A stretch of 64,000 bases of DNA from Macrothele yani (Eukaryota > Arthropoda > Arachnida > Araneae > Macrothelidae), in the NCBI GenBank assembly GCA_039090855.1, contig CM077001.1, positions 120,220,922 through 120,284,921 on the forward strand, written 5' to 3'. Positions 42,104 through 54,330 of this stretch are shown one piece after another. The notes under the pieces are model-generated. The model ran no database searches and was not told where the DNA came from. It saw nothing but the letters and a program-made list of their open reading frames with translations. The first letter of the stretch is position 1. The number at the start of each line of letters is the position of its first letter. Both the position numbers and the translations under genes were made by a program.

Positions 42104-42704
42104 AGAATACCAACATTAAGTGATGCTTGATTAATTATTGGAAACCTCGGATAGCTTGAAACTCAATGCTATGAATTAAGTGCAGATAATGTCACTTTTA
42201 AAGTACTCCTAGAGATTGCAGTGAAAAACAATTACTTATAGTTTCATATTTTTATTCCATCTCAGTCATGCAGCGAAAGCACACAGTGAGTACAATCCAG
42301 TAGCGAACTTTTCAAAACAACACAATGGTTGTAATTAACTTGAAAGTAACTTTTCACATTAACTTCAAAGAAATTTAGGTCCTTGACAATCAAACAAACA
42401 TTATAATCAACATGAAACAACTAAAGAGCATCGTCGAACTGACCCCTCCAAATCAGTTCAAAAACCAGCCTCATAGCTCGAAAGTCGGTCAACCAGCGAA
42501 AGTACATTGAAAACAACCTTCTTATCTCGTCTTTTTACATACGTCACACAATCTCCGACCTCATTTGTCGTTGGCAAAAAGACATTTGGGCGAGAGAGAA
42601 AATATAAACGTTAAGTTTGGAAGTTGTTATAAAACTAACCAAATTTACATGGAGAGAGGAACTAAAAAGGAAAGTTACATTAGAGTATGCGTTGCAATTC
42701 ATAA
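42104..42704. other. Unassigned AT-rich sequence
   Basis: No supported feature. Confidence 0.3.
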
Positions 42705-43135
42705 AGTTTGTTGGTGCTGCTGCTGATGATGAATATCGATAACGAAAATGCGAAGGCAAAGGTTGGACTGTTCGACGGTACAAACGCAGAAAACTGTACA
42801 GGGAGTAAAACAAAATGACACCATATTTACCGAACTTTTCAATATCACATTGCAGAATGCTTTTTAGCCAATGAGCTCGGAAGACATTCATTAGTGGAGA
42901 TACTTTAAGCCACCTTCGTTTTGCTGACGATACAGTCAGTTTCGAAAGAACCCCACAGAGCTGCAGAGTATGATCATGAAACTTCTGTACAAGTTAAAGA
43001 TGTGGTATTGAAGATGCACAGCATGATCCAGAAACTTGCTGATAAATGTAAAGAAATTGGATTTAAGGTAAAACTGATGTATTTTTACAAGAACTGAAGA
43101 TCCAGAGGTTGACAGGACAAGTTCAGGATAAATAG
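42705..43135 (+). mobile_element. Decayed RTE LINE fragment (RT palm region)
   Basis: Recognisable against the intact copies: GACACCATATTTACCGAAC (DTISPKL), GCCACCTTCGTTTTGCTGAC (HLRFAD), CAGAGCTGCAGAGTATGATC (ELQSMI) and a duplicated GCATGATCCAGAAACTTGCT. Heavily mutated. Confidence 0.75.
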
Positions 43136-43473
43136 ATGCAGTGCGTTTATTTTTTTTATTTTTTTTTCTGGGAAAAAAGGTACCGGAACTCATAAACTTT
43201 GTTTCTATAAAAAGGGGAGAACTAACCTAATAATAATTTAGTTCATCCCTAATTCATTTTATAAAAAAACATAAAGTAAATTTACCAGCAGAAAGTTTTA
43301 ATAAGAACTTTTCAGTTAAAAATAACTGACTTAAAACCACAACTGCTCATGGATTTTTATAATTTTCGGAGAGGATGAAAAGATAAAACATGCGCGATGT
43401 TATTTGGGGGTGGAGCTTAGTAAGTAGGCGGAGTTTCTATAGCGCAAATTCAGGGGTTCTCTGCTAATGTACA

Positions 43474-43917
43474 CACTGAGAAAAACGTTTTGTTAATTCA
43501 ACAAAAAACTTTGTCGAAATACAGTCAACAAAAATGTTTGTTGAATTTGCAAAATTATTTTGTTGAAAATTATTGTTGATTTAACAAAATGTATTGGTAT
43601 CACGACAAAACGTTTTGTTCATTTAACAAAATGATTAGGTCGATTTTTGGGAATTTGTTTGATTCAATAAAACATATTGTTAGCATGACAAAATGTTTTG
43701 TTGCAGCAACAAAACTTATTGTGCCACGATAACAATATGCTTTGTTGAATCAAAAAAATTCCCAAAAATCGACCTAATCATTTTGTTAAATGAACAAAAC
43801 GTTTTGTCGTGATAACAATAAATTTTCCGAAATCAACAATAATTTTCAACAGAAAAAATTTGTTGACTGTATATCGAGAAAATGTTTTGTTGAATTAACA
43901 AAACGTTTTTCTCAGTG
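43474..43917. mobile_element. 444-bp palindromic MITE
   Basis: CACTGAGAAAAACGTTTTGT starts it and the reverse complement ends it at CTCAGTG. The whole element is a near-perfect hairpin over about 200 bp per arm, with TTTTGTT/AACAAAA repeats and a shared CGATTTTTGGGAATT block at about 43643 and, inverted, 43758. No coding capacity. Superfamily uncertain. Confidence 0.85.
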
Positions 43918-44334
43918 CACATTTTCTCTTCAAAAAATGAAAGTACAGTAGGATTTAAGATAATCTGTAGAAGAAGATCCCAATCTCACTTCTGGGCCCA
44001 TTCTATGATTTCTATTTGGCCTAGATAATTAAAAAAATCAGACAGAAATGAGAGATTTCGTTTCTTCCACACAGAAAACACTGCCAAGCTAACTTCTGGC
44101 GCCATCTAGCGCCAAATTGGAATACTTTCGAGTCAGATAAATTGAATTTCAAAAAAAAACTAACAAAGTTTTCGGAATAACAACTGTGTCATATATTAGC
44201 TGTAGGTTGGTTTTTATATGTGCTCAAAATTTCAAAATACTACAAAGTAATAGTCTTCGAGAAAATGTGTGCAAAAGAATTTACATTGCAGATATAGGAT
44301 AGAATTTCTCTTACACTCATTCAAAGACAGCCTT

Positions 44335-44480
44335 AAAGGGTTAAAAGGCTATGAGCTTAGACATATTGCTAGAACTGACCACCGTTGGACAAGTGAAATG
44401 CTAGGCTGGATTCCAAGGGGCAGGAAAAGACGCAGAAGAAGACCACGTGGGACATGAGTAAATGAAACTCGAAAGCATGT
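44335..44480 (+). mobile_element. RTE LINE 3' scrap
   Basis: A short stretch matching AGAACTGACCACCGTTGGAC ... GGATTCCAAGGGGCAGGAAA ... AGAAGAAGACCACGTGG, the RTDHRWT-LDWIPRDRK-RRRPRG region of the RTE protein. Confidence 0.8.
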
Positions 44481-44636
44481 TTCGATTACTGTGACCGACG
44501 TTGTTCCACAAGTGTCTTACTTCTTGAAGATCAATGATGGTCAGAATATCGCTTGAGAGTAGACGCGGAACTGAGTGAGACATGCATCAATGAAAGAGCA
44601 ACTAATACAGACATTTGACGTGGACTAGGAACATCA

Positions 44637-44845
44637 AACAGATGTCATCGCTCTTTCCGCGTTTTATGAGTGAGTCACGGAAAAATTCTCATTGGCCGCC
44701 ACCGGGAATCGAACCCAGGGTCTTCCAATTACGCGCCGGATATGCTTCCATTGCACGACCCTGGGTTCGATTCCCGGTAGCGGCCAGTGAGGATTTTTCC
44801 GTGACTCACTCATAAAACGTGGAAAGAGCGATGACCTCTGTTTGA
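44637..44845. repeat. Inverted repeat of tRNA-like sequence, about 88-bp arms
   Basis: 44637-44722 is the reverse complement of 44757-44845 with about six mismatches. Both arms contain a T-arm (GGGTTCGATTCCCGG at about 44763, inverted at about 44702) joined to the same outer sequence (TTTTTCCGTGACTCACTCA). The 34-bp centre reads TTCCAATTACGCGCC...TTGCAC and could hold the anticodon half of one unit. It resembles a head-to-head pair of tRNA-derived units. Confidence 0.8.
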
Positions 44846-46079
44846 TGAAAGAGCAACTATTTTTCGGCGAAGAAATCCAAAATTCTCCTTCCTCATCTTA
44901 ACGGAGACGAACGGGTCGTTACTACGTAATCGCTATCACTCATATCGAATCGTTCCGCACGTACTCTGTGAAATACGTGAAGAAATGACGCACTGGGGTA
45001 ACATGATGTCACACAATACTTATATCTTTTGTGATCCAACTGATATCTATTGGTAATTGTGGGACGCATTTCGTCCACGTAGTGATGTGAGGTTGGCGAT
45101 TCGGAATACATATTTCTTTTCATTCCTATGCAAAACGTTGTGCTGCTGCCATGAAATGCTTGCTAACACCACAAACCGGCTGACATGTCCCAGAGATAAA
45201 ATCATCTAACGAAGTACTGTGTCTGCACTGAATCGATGAGAAGCATTTTGTTCGTCCATCAACCACGAAATTTGCTAAACACTTTTGCAAAACCGTGCAG
45301 AATAAACACGATGAAGCATTGATCCGGACACAACTGCGAGAAAGTCACTTGGATGTTTGTGTCAGGGCATGTGGTTTGAATAAGGACTGATGCGAATATG
45401 TATTGTATCACATGTGTGCACACGTGCAATACACATTGAACAGTTGATAGTCAAGGTGCATTCAGATATTTCAATAAGGCATGTGGGTTATGGTTTTATT
45501 TGGCGGAACTGGTCATGATTCAGCAACAGTACATGCAAATTTGAAAGACAATTCACTCAGGTCACATTTCCTTCTTGCCTTCGGCTGGAAAAGCTTGAAT
45601 GATTTCGTTGCCATCTTTATGTGTGGCCGCTATAAGAACAAGAACAAAGCTCATAATTTTCAGACGTAGTTAACCGCCAAAGAAAGATAATGTTTTTCAG
45701 AAACGTCATGACCATCTGGGATTTTTTTTCCTTTTTAGGAGTTCAATGACAATTATTTCTTTATTGATTTATTTATTTGTAACCACATCCCTACAGACAG
45801 TGAGTGTATCCAGTTATAGGGATTGCTATAACATCAATATGCGTTAACATCATGGTGCATTAAAAGTGATAATTAAAAGCTTGCAAAACATGCTTTTCTA
45901 AAGAAATCATAAATTACATTAACAATATACGGACATTCTTCAAGTGAGTTGTGAATTCTATACATTTAGCATAACGGAGAGTTTTTCCCAGCATCAATCC
46001 TGCAGAACGGCGCCGTTAATACTTCCAATGTTGTCCTTGGTGAACGTGGTACACGAAAATTTAATCGATTTACAATTAG
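44846..46079. other. Unassigned sequence
   Basis: No recognisable protein, element or RNA. A TTTATTGATTTATTTATT tract at about 45760. Confidence 0.3.
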
Positions 46080-46940
46080 AATATCATCTATCTCTGTATT
46101 GATGGTACAGTACAGAAACTTAAGTTCGAGATCCTTCCTTCTCGAATGTAGAAAGGTCCTCTTGAAGAATGACAGGTTAGCAGCAGTCGAGATATCGGCG
46201 ATATAAACTCCAGTGAAAAGGGCGTCATAGAAGTCTTTTGTACTTTCTCAATTTCATTTATCAGTATTACCAGGCTATATAGAGTTTCAAACGATCGCAG
46301 CATACTATAGTGAAGGTCTGACCGTAATCTCAAAAATGTAAAATAAGTGTCTGAGGATTGAAAAAATACTTAGAAAGTCGCATAATCAATCCGAGACTTT
46401 TGATAGGATGAACGAACAATTCTTTTGATGTGGCTTTTAAAGTTCAAATTGGAATCAAATGTAAATCCCAAATCCTGGACATCGTTTGTCCGGCAAAGAG
46501 AATGGTCGCCATTTTTGTAGTAGAAAAGAATTTGGTTTCTTTTTTCGCGAAAAGGAAATGACATGACTCTTGGAGAAGTTCAGATGGAGATGGATTACGG
46601 ACACCACTGAAGCTGATTATGGTGTCAGTTTAAATAGCAAGACAGTCATCAAGAGTCTGTATATTGCGATAAAGCTTGAGATCATCTCCGAACAAGAGAC
46701 AAGGCCATCAGTACAAAAAGGAAGGTCATTTTAATGTATATGGAAAACAAAAGTGGTCCTAAATTAGAGCCTCAAGGCATTCCAGACGTGGCAACATAAG
46801 GATCAGAAACATGGTTGTTATAAATAACAGATTGGAACTGGTTAGAAAGATAGGACTTCTTTAAGAAGAACGGATTATGAAAAAGGTTAATAAAATAATT
46901 TCACGATCTTTAAGTGAAACCTTAAACATTGGCTTTTATC
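46080..46940 (-). pseudogene. CR1/Jockey-group LINE reverse transcriptase fragment
   Basis: On the minus strand, in several frames: FFLKKSYLSNQFQSVIYNNH, GMP-stop-GSNLGPLLFSIYI (usual GVPQGSxLGPLLF), LFGDDLKLYRNIQTLDDC (catalytic DD; FGDD in place of FADD), then in the 46564-46370 frame MSFPFREKRNQILFYYK and DVQDLGFTFDSNLNFKSHI. These are the RT palm and thumb of CR1-like LINEs. N-terminal RT and endonuclease are missing. Frameshifts and a stop within the palm show it is dead. Exact clade uncertain. Confidence 0.75.
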
Positions 46941-47038
46941 TTGAACATAACGGTTGGCATCAGATACCTCGATTATTAGGTTAAAACTTTATCTTTCTAC
47001 TCTCTTTTTATTCAAAATTAAGGATAATCGGGCTAATT

Positions 47039-47040
<2 letters not shown>

Positions 47041-47083
<43 letters not shown>
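47041..47083. repeat. (AC)n microsatellite
   Basis: About 20 AC repeats. Confidence 0.95.
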
Positions 47084-47084
<1 letters not shown>

Positions 47085-48255
47085 TGCTCAACAAAACAAA
47101 ATTAACGTCATACTCAAATGCTCTCTCTGCGCGAGAGGCACAATCAAAGTATGACTATTTGTACAACTTTTCGCAACTGCTTTGCAGTTCGGACCGTCGA
47201 TTCACCGGATCGAATGTAGCGGCTGTTGTGGCTCGCCGCCACAGTAATGATTGAATAGCCTGCAGTGAATCTTCAGCAATTTGAAAGACATCCTTACCTT
47301 GCAACATTAAGTATAGTCCATCCAACTAAGGAAATGCCGCGGGCCTAATCACTTTCGACGAAGGCTGTGGTTCTTCTTCAGTCGGACGGACTATATAGAG
47401 CCGCGCCTTTATTTCCGAATGTGAGCAACTAACAAACAACCCCTAAACATTTTGTGGAAGAAACTCAAATTTTAAGTGCACCAGAAACTGGTGCAAAGGT
47501 TTCAGTTCCAATTTCAATCAGATTGCAGGCAGTTGTTTTTGCGCCCTCTCTTGAGCTACGCCCCCGTCTTCTTCGTCCTAATTACGCCTCTGTGTGTGCG
47601 AATAAATACATTTCTCACTTTGTAAAACGGAGCTTCTTAATTTCCGTTGTTTAGAAAATCAATTCGTTTTGTGTTTTAAATAGGTTGCTCGAAGATTGTC
47701 GTTCGTCCGTGACTCAGTCGTTTTCCGATTATATGTCCACACTGTATTTTATAAGCGCAGTAAAAAAATTAGAATTTGCCTTGAAAAGTGACATACAAAA
47801 GACCTTATGAAGCATTGAGGCTGGTTTTCTTTTTCCCTTTCTCCTTAGAGATTAAATATCCTCTGCTCTTATAGGCGCATTCCTTTTATAATCCCTCTTC
47901 CTAACACTTGTACGGGACCTGTACGAGGTACTTTGTTTAGATATTTTAAAAAATCCACTTTTAAGGAAACAGCACGATATTCGGCTTCTGCGGAAATCGC
48001 ACGTATGGATCTAGCACCTAATCGAAAAAGTACTAACGGAATCCTGCGCACAGCATCGGTTTTTTATTTATTTATTTTTTTGTTCTTTTGAGGAGGGGGG
48101 GACAAAAGACTAAACTAAAAGACTAAAATACCTTTGTTCTTTTTTGGATAAAAATCGGTATTCTTGCGGAAATGGAAAACTCGACTTTGCCGGCCACATT
48201 TGAAAATTAACGGCTTTTGTTGCCGGTTTTACCCCCCCCCCTCTACCCCCATTTT
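47084..48255. other. Unassigned sequence
   Basis: No supported feature on either strand. A G-run/C-run pair lies near 48094 and 48232. Confidence 0.3.
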
Positions 48256-50175
48256 TAGCACGTCTTTTGTAAAAAAAGATCGTGCTTATGTTATCGGTTT
48301 GTCCGTCCGCCTGTAGACACGATATCTCTGCAACTATTAGTCCGATTTGCAAAATTCTTTTTGCATTGGAAAGCTTGAAATATGCGAATGATGATCCTTC
48401 GTTTGTTTGTTTATTTTTTATTTTTTTTATGATGTACAAATTTGCCTGTAGAGGGCGTAAATGCAGATGATGTCGAATTCAAAAATACGTTTCATTACAC
48501 ACATTTGCTTCTAAACATTCGATTGAAAAAATTATTTTATCATTCGATTCCATATATGCCGAAAAGTATTTTAGGTATAGTTACTTTATTCAAATTACGT
48601 ACAGATTTTCCGCTAGAGGACGTAAAAATAAATTACGTTTCCCCCGATATCTCTTCTTCTAAAACTCCGATTTGAAAAATGTTTTCTTTAGCGGATACAC
48701 CTCCTGATGGAAAATCTTTTGCACATAATTTCTAATTTTTGGTAAAGAATGCTTTGGCCACCAGGGGACGTAAGCGTTAATTTTCGTTTCTGATGTATTT
48801 GCCATAAAATCTGAGTTTCTAAAATCTCGATTTAAAACTTTTTCGTAGACTGATGTCACTCACGTCGATGAACCTTTTCAGAATATTTTCTTCTTTAAAT
48901 ATTCCATGGTTTCTCCGCCAGAGGGCGTAGATGCATATCTTATTTTTGTCAATATCTCTACTTCTAGGAGTCTGATTTGAAAAATGCCTTCTTTGTTGGA
49001 TAGTGTTTTCAGTGTGACATATTTCTCATATAATATCAAAATTTTCAAGTAATTGATAGACTTTCCGCTAGGGGGCGTAAAGGTAAATTGCGTTTCCCCC
49101 TATGTCTCTGCTTCTAAATCTCCGAATTAAAAAATTCTTTGTGCACCGGATACAGCTCCTGATGGGAAACCCTTTGCAGATAATTTCTAATTTTTGTAAA
49201 ATATGGTTTGGCAGCCAGGGGGCGTAAATCTCAATTTCCGCTTCAGATGTATTTGCAGCAAAATATGGCTTCTAAAACCCCGATTGAAAGAAAAGTCGTT
49301 TGCAGACCGAAACTACTCATGGCGACAAACCTTTTAGGAACATTTTCTTTGAAAATAAGGCATGGTTTCTACGCCAGGGGGCGTAGATGTATATCTTATT
49401 TTTGTCAATATCTCTACTTCAAGGAGTCCGATTTGAAAAATTCCTTCTTTGTTGGATAGTGTTTCCGATGCAAAATGTTTTTCATGTAAATTCAAAATTT
49501 TCATAGACTTTCCGCTAGGGGACTCAAAGGTGAATTGCGTTTTCTGCGTTAATTCTGCTTCTAAAACTCCGATTTGAAAAATTCTTCCTGTATCGCATAC
49601 AACACGTGATGGAAAATATTTTTCATATAATTTCTAATGTTTGGTAAGGAATGGTTTGGCAACCAGACGGCATAAGTGTTAATTTCTGCTTCTGATGTAT
49701 TTGCAGCGAAATCTGGGCTCCTGAAAACTCGACTAAATTTTTTTTTTCTTGGACCGATACCGCTTGTATTAAAAATCCTTTTGAGAATACTTTCTTCCTA
49801 AAATAATGCATGGTTTTACCACCAGATGGCGTAAAGTCACATCTTATTTTTGTCGATATCTCTGTTTCTAAGAGTCCGATTTGAAAAATTCTTTCTGTGT
49901 TGGAGAGCGTTTCCGTTGCGAAATGTTTCTCATATAAATTCATATTTTTCTGAACGCACAAGTCTGCAACCAGAGGGCATAAGCTCAAGATTCCGTTTAC
50001 AGCAATATATGAGGGATTAAAAACCCGATTGAAAAACTTCTTTCTTCCGTCAGATACTATTTTTTTCCATACCGGTTCCATTGATTTTGAATAGCTTTGA
50101 TAAATTTAATTTGCGTCAGAACGGATTCAAAAGGCGTGCTTATTACACCCGAAAATTCGGTGTCATCTTTCTTGT
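48256..50175 (+). mobile_element. Helentron-associated (DINE-1-like) element, copy 2
   Basis: Starts TAGCACGTCTTTTGTAAAA with a 5' hairpin (AGCACGTCTTTT against AAAAGATCGTGCT, one bulge), then GTTTGTCCGTCCG. It ends AAAAGGCGTGCTTATTACACC and a GAAAATTC-centred hairpin with flanks ACACC/GGTGT (50143-50163). The body has about nine diverged units, each centred on a (C/T)CRCYAGRGGGCGTA motif. Confidence 0.65.
48758..49832 (+). promoter_or_regulatory. Cluster of CTCF-like 14-mers in copy 2
   Basis: CCACCAGGGGACGT (48758), CCGCCAGAGGGCGT (48915), CCGCTAGGGGGCGT (49065), CAGCCAGGGGGCGT (about 49212), ACGCCAGGGGGCGT (about 49371) and CCACCAGATGGCGT (49819). Confidence 0.45.
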
Positions 50176-50934
50176 TTGTTTTTCCGTGCTAATGTGTGAG
50201 AAAGTATTGTAAGCGTAAAACTCTTCGACTTCGAAATGCCAACAGGAATACACATTTTGGGTTTCCCATGAACGAAGAGGGAGGGGGGGGGGGAGTAAAA
50301 AGCTCATACTGAAAGTACCACCCACGAATACCGGAATCTCTCAGCTTTATATTTTCAAAAGCGAGGCACGCGCGTTCAATAAAATTTTGACAGAATTTTT
50401 CGTCGCGATAAGGAACCAATGTAGATGTACCTGAGTGGAGTCGGCATTCCCTCTCACTCCCTAACGAGCCTCTAGTAAGAGACCAGGTGATTCGAAGGGA
50501 CTGGAACAACTCTTATTTTAATAGTTATACCACCTACGAATGATTCTTTCACATAACGTGTGGATGCTCCTAATAAACATGACACTGCATGTGTATCAGA
50601 TAAAAACATTTTGGCAAAAAACCTTCTGATATACCCATGTGCTCAGAATTTCTTATCGCTAAGTTGGTATTAATTATTCCATCAGTGCACGATCACACGC
50701 TCTCGAGGCAAAAAATACTTTCAAAGAGCTATAAGGGACGATCTAAAATTAGGCAGAAGAAATGTTCACAGCGAAAGAGCTCCAGGGAGATAGATAAGGA
50801 TTTTTATTTCACTGCCTGAAGAACTCTAAACAATTTATTCTCATCAGGTAGCTTCAGTGCGAGGCAAATCAGATAAAAATCACTGCCGTGCCCAGAAGAA
50901 AAAATTGCTGAGATGCTGGGTTATGTTGCATTTT
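50176..50934. other. Unassigned sequence between two Helentron-like copies
   Basis: No recognisable feature apart from a G-run at 50280-50293. Confidence 0.3.
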
Positions 50935-52834
50935 TAGCACGTCTTTTGTAAAAAAAGATCGTGCTTATGTTATCGGTTTGTCCGTCCGTCCGTCGGTACC
51001 CACGATATCTCTGCAACTATTAGTCCGCTTTGAAAAATTATTTTTGCATTGGTAAGCTTGAAATATGCGAATAATGATCCTTTATTTCGTTTTCTTTTTA
51101 CGATGTACAATTTCGCCGCTAGAGGGCGTAAATGCAGATGATGCCAAATTCAAAAATACGTTTTATTCCACGTATTTGCTTCCAAACATCCGATTGAAAA
51201 AGTTATTTTATGTTTCCATTCCATTTATGTCGGAGAGTGTTTTAGATATAGTTACTTTTCCAAATTAAGCATAGATTATCCGCTAGGGGACGTAAAAGTA
51301 AATTACATTTTTCCCGATAACTTTTCTTCTAAAACTCCGATTTGAAAAATATAGTTAGATATAGTTACTTTTCCAAATTAAGCATAGATTATCCGCTAGG
51401 GGACGTAAAAGTAAATTACATTTTTCCCGATAACTCTTCTTCTAAAACTCCGATTTGAAAAAAAAAATTCTTTAGCGGATACATCTTCTGATGAAAAATC
51501 TTTTGCATGTAATTTCAAATTTTTGGTAAAGAATACTTTGGCCACCAGGGGCCGTAAGTGTTCATTCTGCTTCTGATGTATTTGGCATAAAATCTTAGCT
51601 TCTAAAATATCGATTGAAAAATTCTTTCGTGGACTGATGCCACTCACATCGATAAACCTTTTTGTAATATTTTTTTCCTAAAATATTCCACAGTTTCTCC
51701 GCCAGAGGGCGTAGATGCACATCTTATTTTTGTCAATATCTCTACTTCTAGGAGTCCGATTTGAAAAATTCCTGCTTTGTTTTATTTCAAAATTTTCAAG
51801 TAATTCATAGACTTTCAGCTAGGGAGCGTTAATGTGAATTGCGTTTCCCCTATATCTCTGCTTCTAAATCTCTGATTTGAAAAGTTCTTTCTGCACCGGA
51901 TACAGCTCCTGATGGGAAATCGTTTGCACATAATTTCAAATTTTTGTAAAAAATGGTGTGGCCACCAGGTGGCGTAAGTCTTAATTTCCGCTTCTGATGT
52001 ATTTGCAGCAAAATATGAGCTTCTGAGATTTCGATTGAAAAAAAAGTAGTTTGTTGACCGATACTACTCATGTCGACAAACCTTTTAGGAAAATTTTCTT
52101 CTTGAAATAATGCATGGTTTCTACGCTAGGGGGCGTAGATGTATATCTTATTTTTGTCAATATCTCTACTTCTAAGAGTCCGATTTGAAAAATTCCTTCT
52201 TTGTTGGATAGTGTTTCCGATGCGAAATGTTTTTCCTATAAATTCAAAATTTACAAGTAAGTCATAGACTTTCCGCTAAGGGGTACAAAGGCAAATTGCG
52301 TTTTCTGTGTTATTTCTGCTCCTTAAGCTCGGATTTGAAAAATGCTTCCTGTATCGCATACAAGACCTGATGGAAAATATTTTTCACATAATTTCTAATG
52401 TTTGGTAAAGAATGGTTTGGCCACCAGGGGTCATAAGTGTTAATTTGTGCTTCTGATGTATTTGTAGCAAAATCTAGGCTCCTGAAAACTCGACTAATTT
52501 ATTTTTCTTGGACCGATACCGCTTATAAGGATAAACCTTTTGTGAATACTTTCTTCCTAAAATAATGCCTGGTTTTCCCACCAGGGGACGTAAAGTCAGA
52601 TCTAATTTTTGTCGATATCTCTGTTTCTAAGAGTTCGTAAACTCACGATTCCGTTTACAGCAATATCTGAGGGATTTAAAAACCCGATTGAAAATCTTCT
52701 TTCTTTCGTCAGATCTATTGTTTTCCATACCGGTTCCATTGACTTTGAATAGCTTTGATAAATTTAATTTGCGTCAGAACGGATTCAAAAGACGTGCTTA
52801 TTACACCCGAAAATTCCGGTGTCATCTTTCTTGT
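50935..52834 (+). mobile_element. Helentron-associated (DINE-1-like) element, copy 3
   Basis: The same 5' end (TTTTTAGCACGTCTTTTGTA), GTCCGTCCGTCCGTCGG and 3' end (AAAAGACGTGCTTATTACAC, hairpin, CATCTTTCTTGTT) as copy 2. A local tandem duplication of about 115 bp (51236-51345 repeated at 51352-51462) is unique to this copy. Confidence 0.65.
51116..51975 (+). promoter_or_regulatory. Cluster of CTCF-like 14-mers in copy 3
   Basis: CCGCTAGAGGGCGT (51116), CCGCCAGAGGGCGT (51699) and CCACCAGGTGGCGT (51962) are the closest. CCACCAGGGGACGT (about 52584) and ACGCTAGGGGGCGT (about 52124) are near matches. Confidence 0.45.
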
Positions 52835-53020
52835 TAATTGTAGGTTTGAAAATATCCAGTTGAATTCTATCGCCACGAGGAATACGTCTCTAATGCTGGT
52901 GGTTAATCTCTATGGAATTACTGGAGTTCCTTCTTAAAGGAACCGCTATTCATGAACGAATGGCAAGCGAATAATTAGGACGTACTAAGTGAATGTGAAA
53001 TAAATGAGCACTGAATTAAT

Positions 53021-53240
53021 GAAGCCGACCCGGTAGCACAGTGGTCTAAATGCTTGCTTCTTACCTAAGTCATCCAAAACGAGCCCGGTGCTAATCCAGG
53101 TGAGGCATGGATATTGTACTTTTCTTATGTCATTGGTTCTCTCCCTTCCCTGGAACAAGTGGCCCCGAATTAGGCACAGGCGAAATGGGAAGGGGAAGAG
53201 ATCGCTACGTATCTACGCTCACACGCAGATACGTTGCGAA
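53021..53240 (+). mobile_element. SINE (family B), diverged copy
   Basis: GGTAGCACAGTGGTCTAAAT head, then AGGCATGGATATTGTACTTT and CTTCCCTGGAACAAGTGGCC as in the copy at 41785. The 3' third is replaced by GCTACGTATCTACG...sequence, so it is truncated or recombined. Confidence 0.75.
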
Positions 53241-53344
53241 GGTGAGTAGCACCCAGGGACGAGAAATGCAACGGCCGTTCCATAAAAACAGAGAGTAAAA
53301 TCACACAAAATGAAGAAATATAGGTACAGCAAAATATATGTTAT

Positions 53345-54330
53345 TCTTTCTCAAAGTACCTTCCCTCGGATGATATGCAACAGTCCCATCGTTCAGTCTA
53401 CTTTTCAAAGCATGTGGCGAAGACATTTTGTGGAAGCCGCTTTAGCGACCCTTGTACAGCTTGAATAACGTCAGCATCTGTGTTGAATGTTGCGCCACGG
53501 AACTTCTCCTTCATTGTTGGAAACGACCAGAAATCTCACGGGGCGAGATCAGGACTGTAGGCAGGTTGTGGTATGATTTCAGTACTGCATTTCGTAAGAA
53601 ACTACTGAACACAAGCAGCCACATGTGGGCGGGCGTTATCATGGTGTAGGGTTCACTTGCCCACTAGTTCCGGTCGCTTAATCGATATGCGTCGTCGTTG
53701 ACGTTGCAAGACTCAAATGCAATGCTCAGCATTGACAGTAATTTGTGGAGGAATGGCATGCTGGTAGTCTACATCTTTATGACCAAGACACACGTTGCGC
53801 GCTTCGTGAGGGGGTCGAAATAGTGGACCCATGTTTCATCGGCAGTTATGACTGTGTTTAGAAAGTTTGGATCCTTTGCAATCATTTGTTTCCACTCATG
53901 ACACACTTGAACTCTGGGTAACAGTTGTTCTCTCGTCAAATGATGAGGTACCCATCTGGAACACACACGATGCAGCAGATTTTTTCTCGCATAGAATGTG
54001 GAATGCCGGCGTTTTTGAAATATTAGTTGACGCCGCTATGTCTTCCCACGTCATTCGCCAATCTTTTTGCAGGATTGCCCAAACAGTGCTAACAATATAC
54101 TCCGTTACAACACTTTCAGGTTGGCCAGGCCTAGGAGCGAGTTCTGCCGATAAACGCACTTTTTTGGAATCATGGTGACATCTAAAAATCGTTGACTCAC
54201 CCAAAAATTTATTTTTGTAAGGTATTTTCATTAAATCAACTGTTTCTGGAGCCGTTTTACCCAAACGATTGCAAAATTTTATCGCACAGCGCATTTCACT
54301 TATTAACTGTGACTCACTCACCTCCATAGC
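53345..54330 (-). pseudogene. mariner-family transposase, decayed
   Basis: The minus-strand start at 54327 (MEVSESQLISEMRCAIKFCN RLGKTAPETVDLM) gives the first HTH. PRPGQPESV and WRMTWEDIAASTNISKTPAF give the second. 53966-53769 supplies CSRWVPHHLTREQ and ITADETWVHYFDP (first Asp). Beyond a gap, HDNARPHVA (second Asp; about 53645-53615) and [13 protein letters not shown] (third Asp; about 53560) are readable, then ERWDCCIS near the end. Stops and frameshifts throughout. Terminal repeats were not identified. Confidence 0.8.

Noticed and set aside
50143..50509. Minus-strand ORFs of 60 and 106 codons near a G-run
   Set aside because: No recognised motif, and they overlap the end of a Helentron-like copy.
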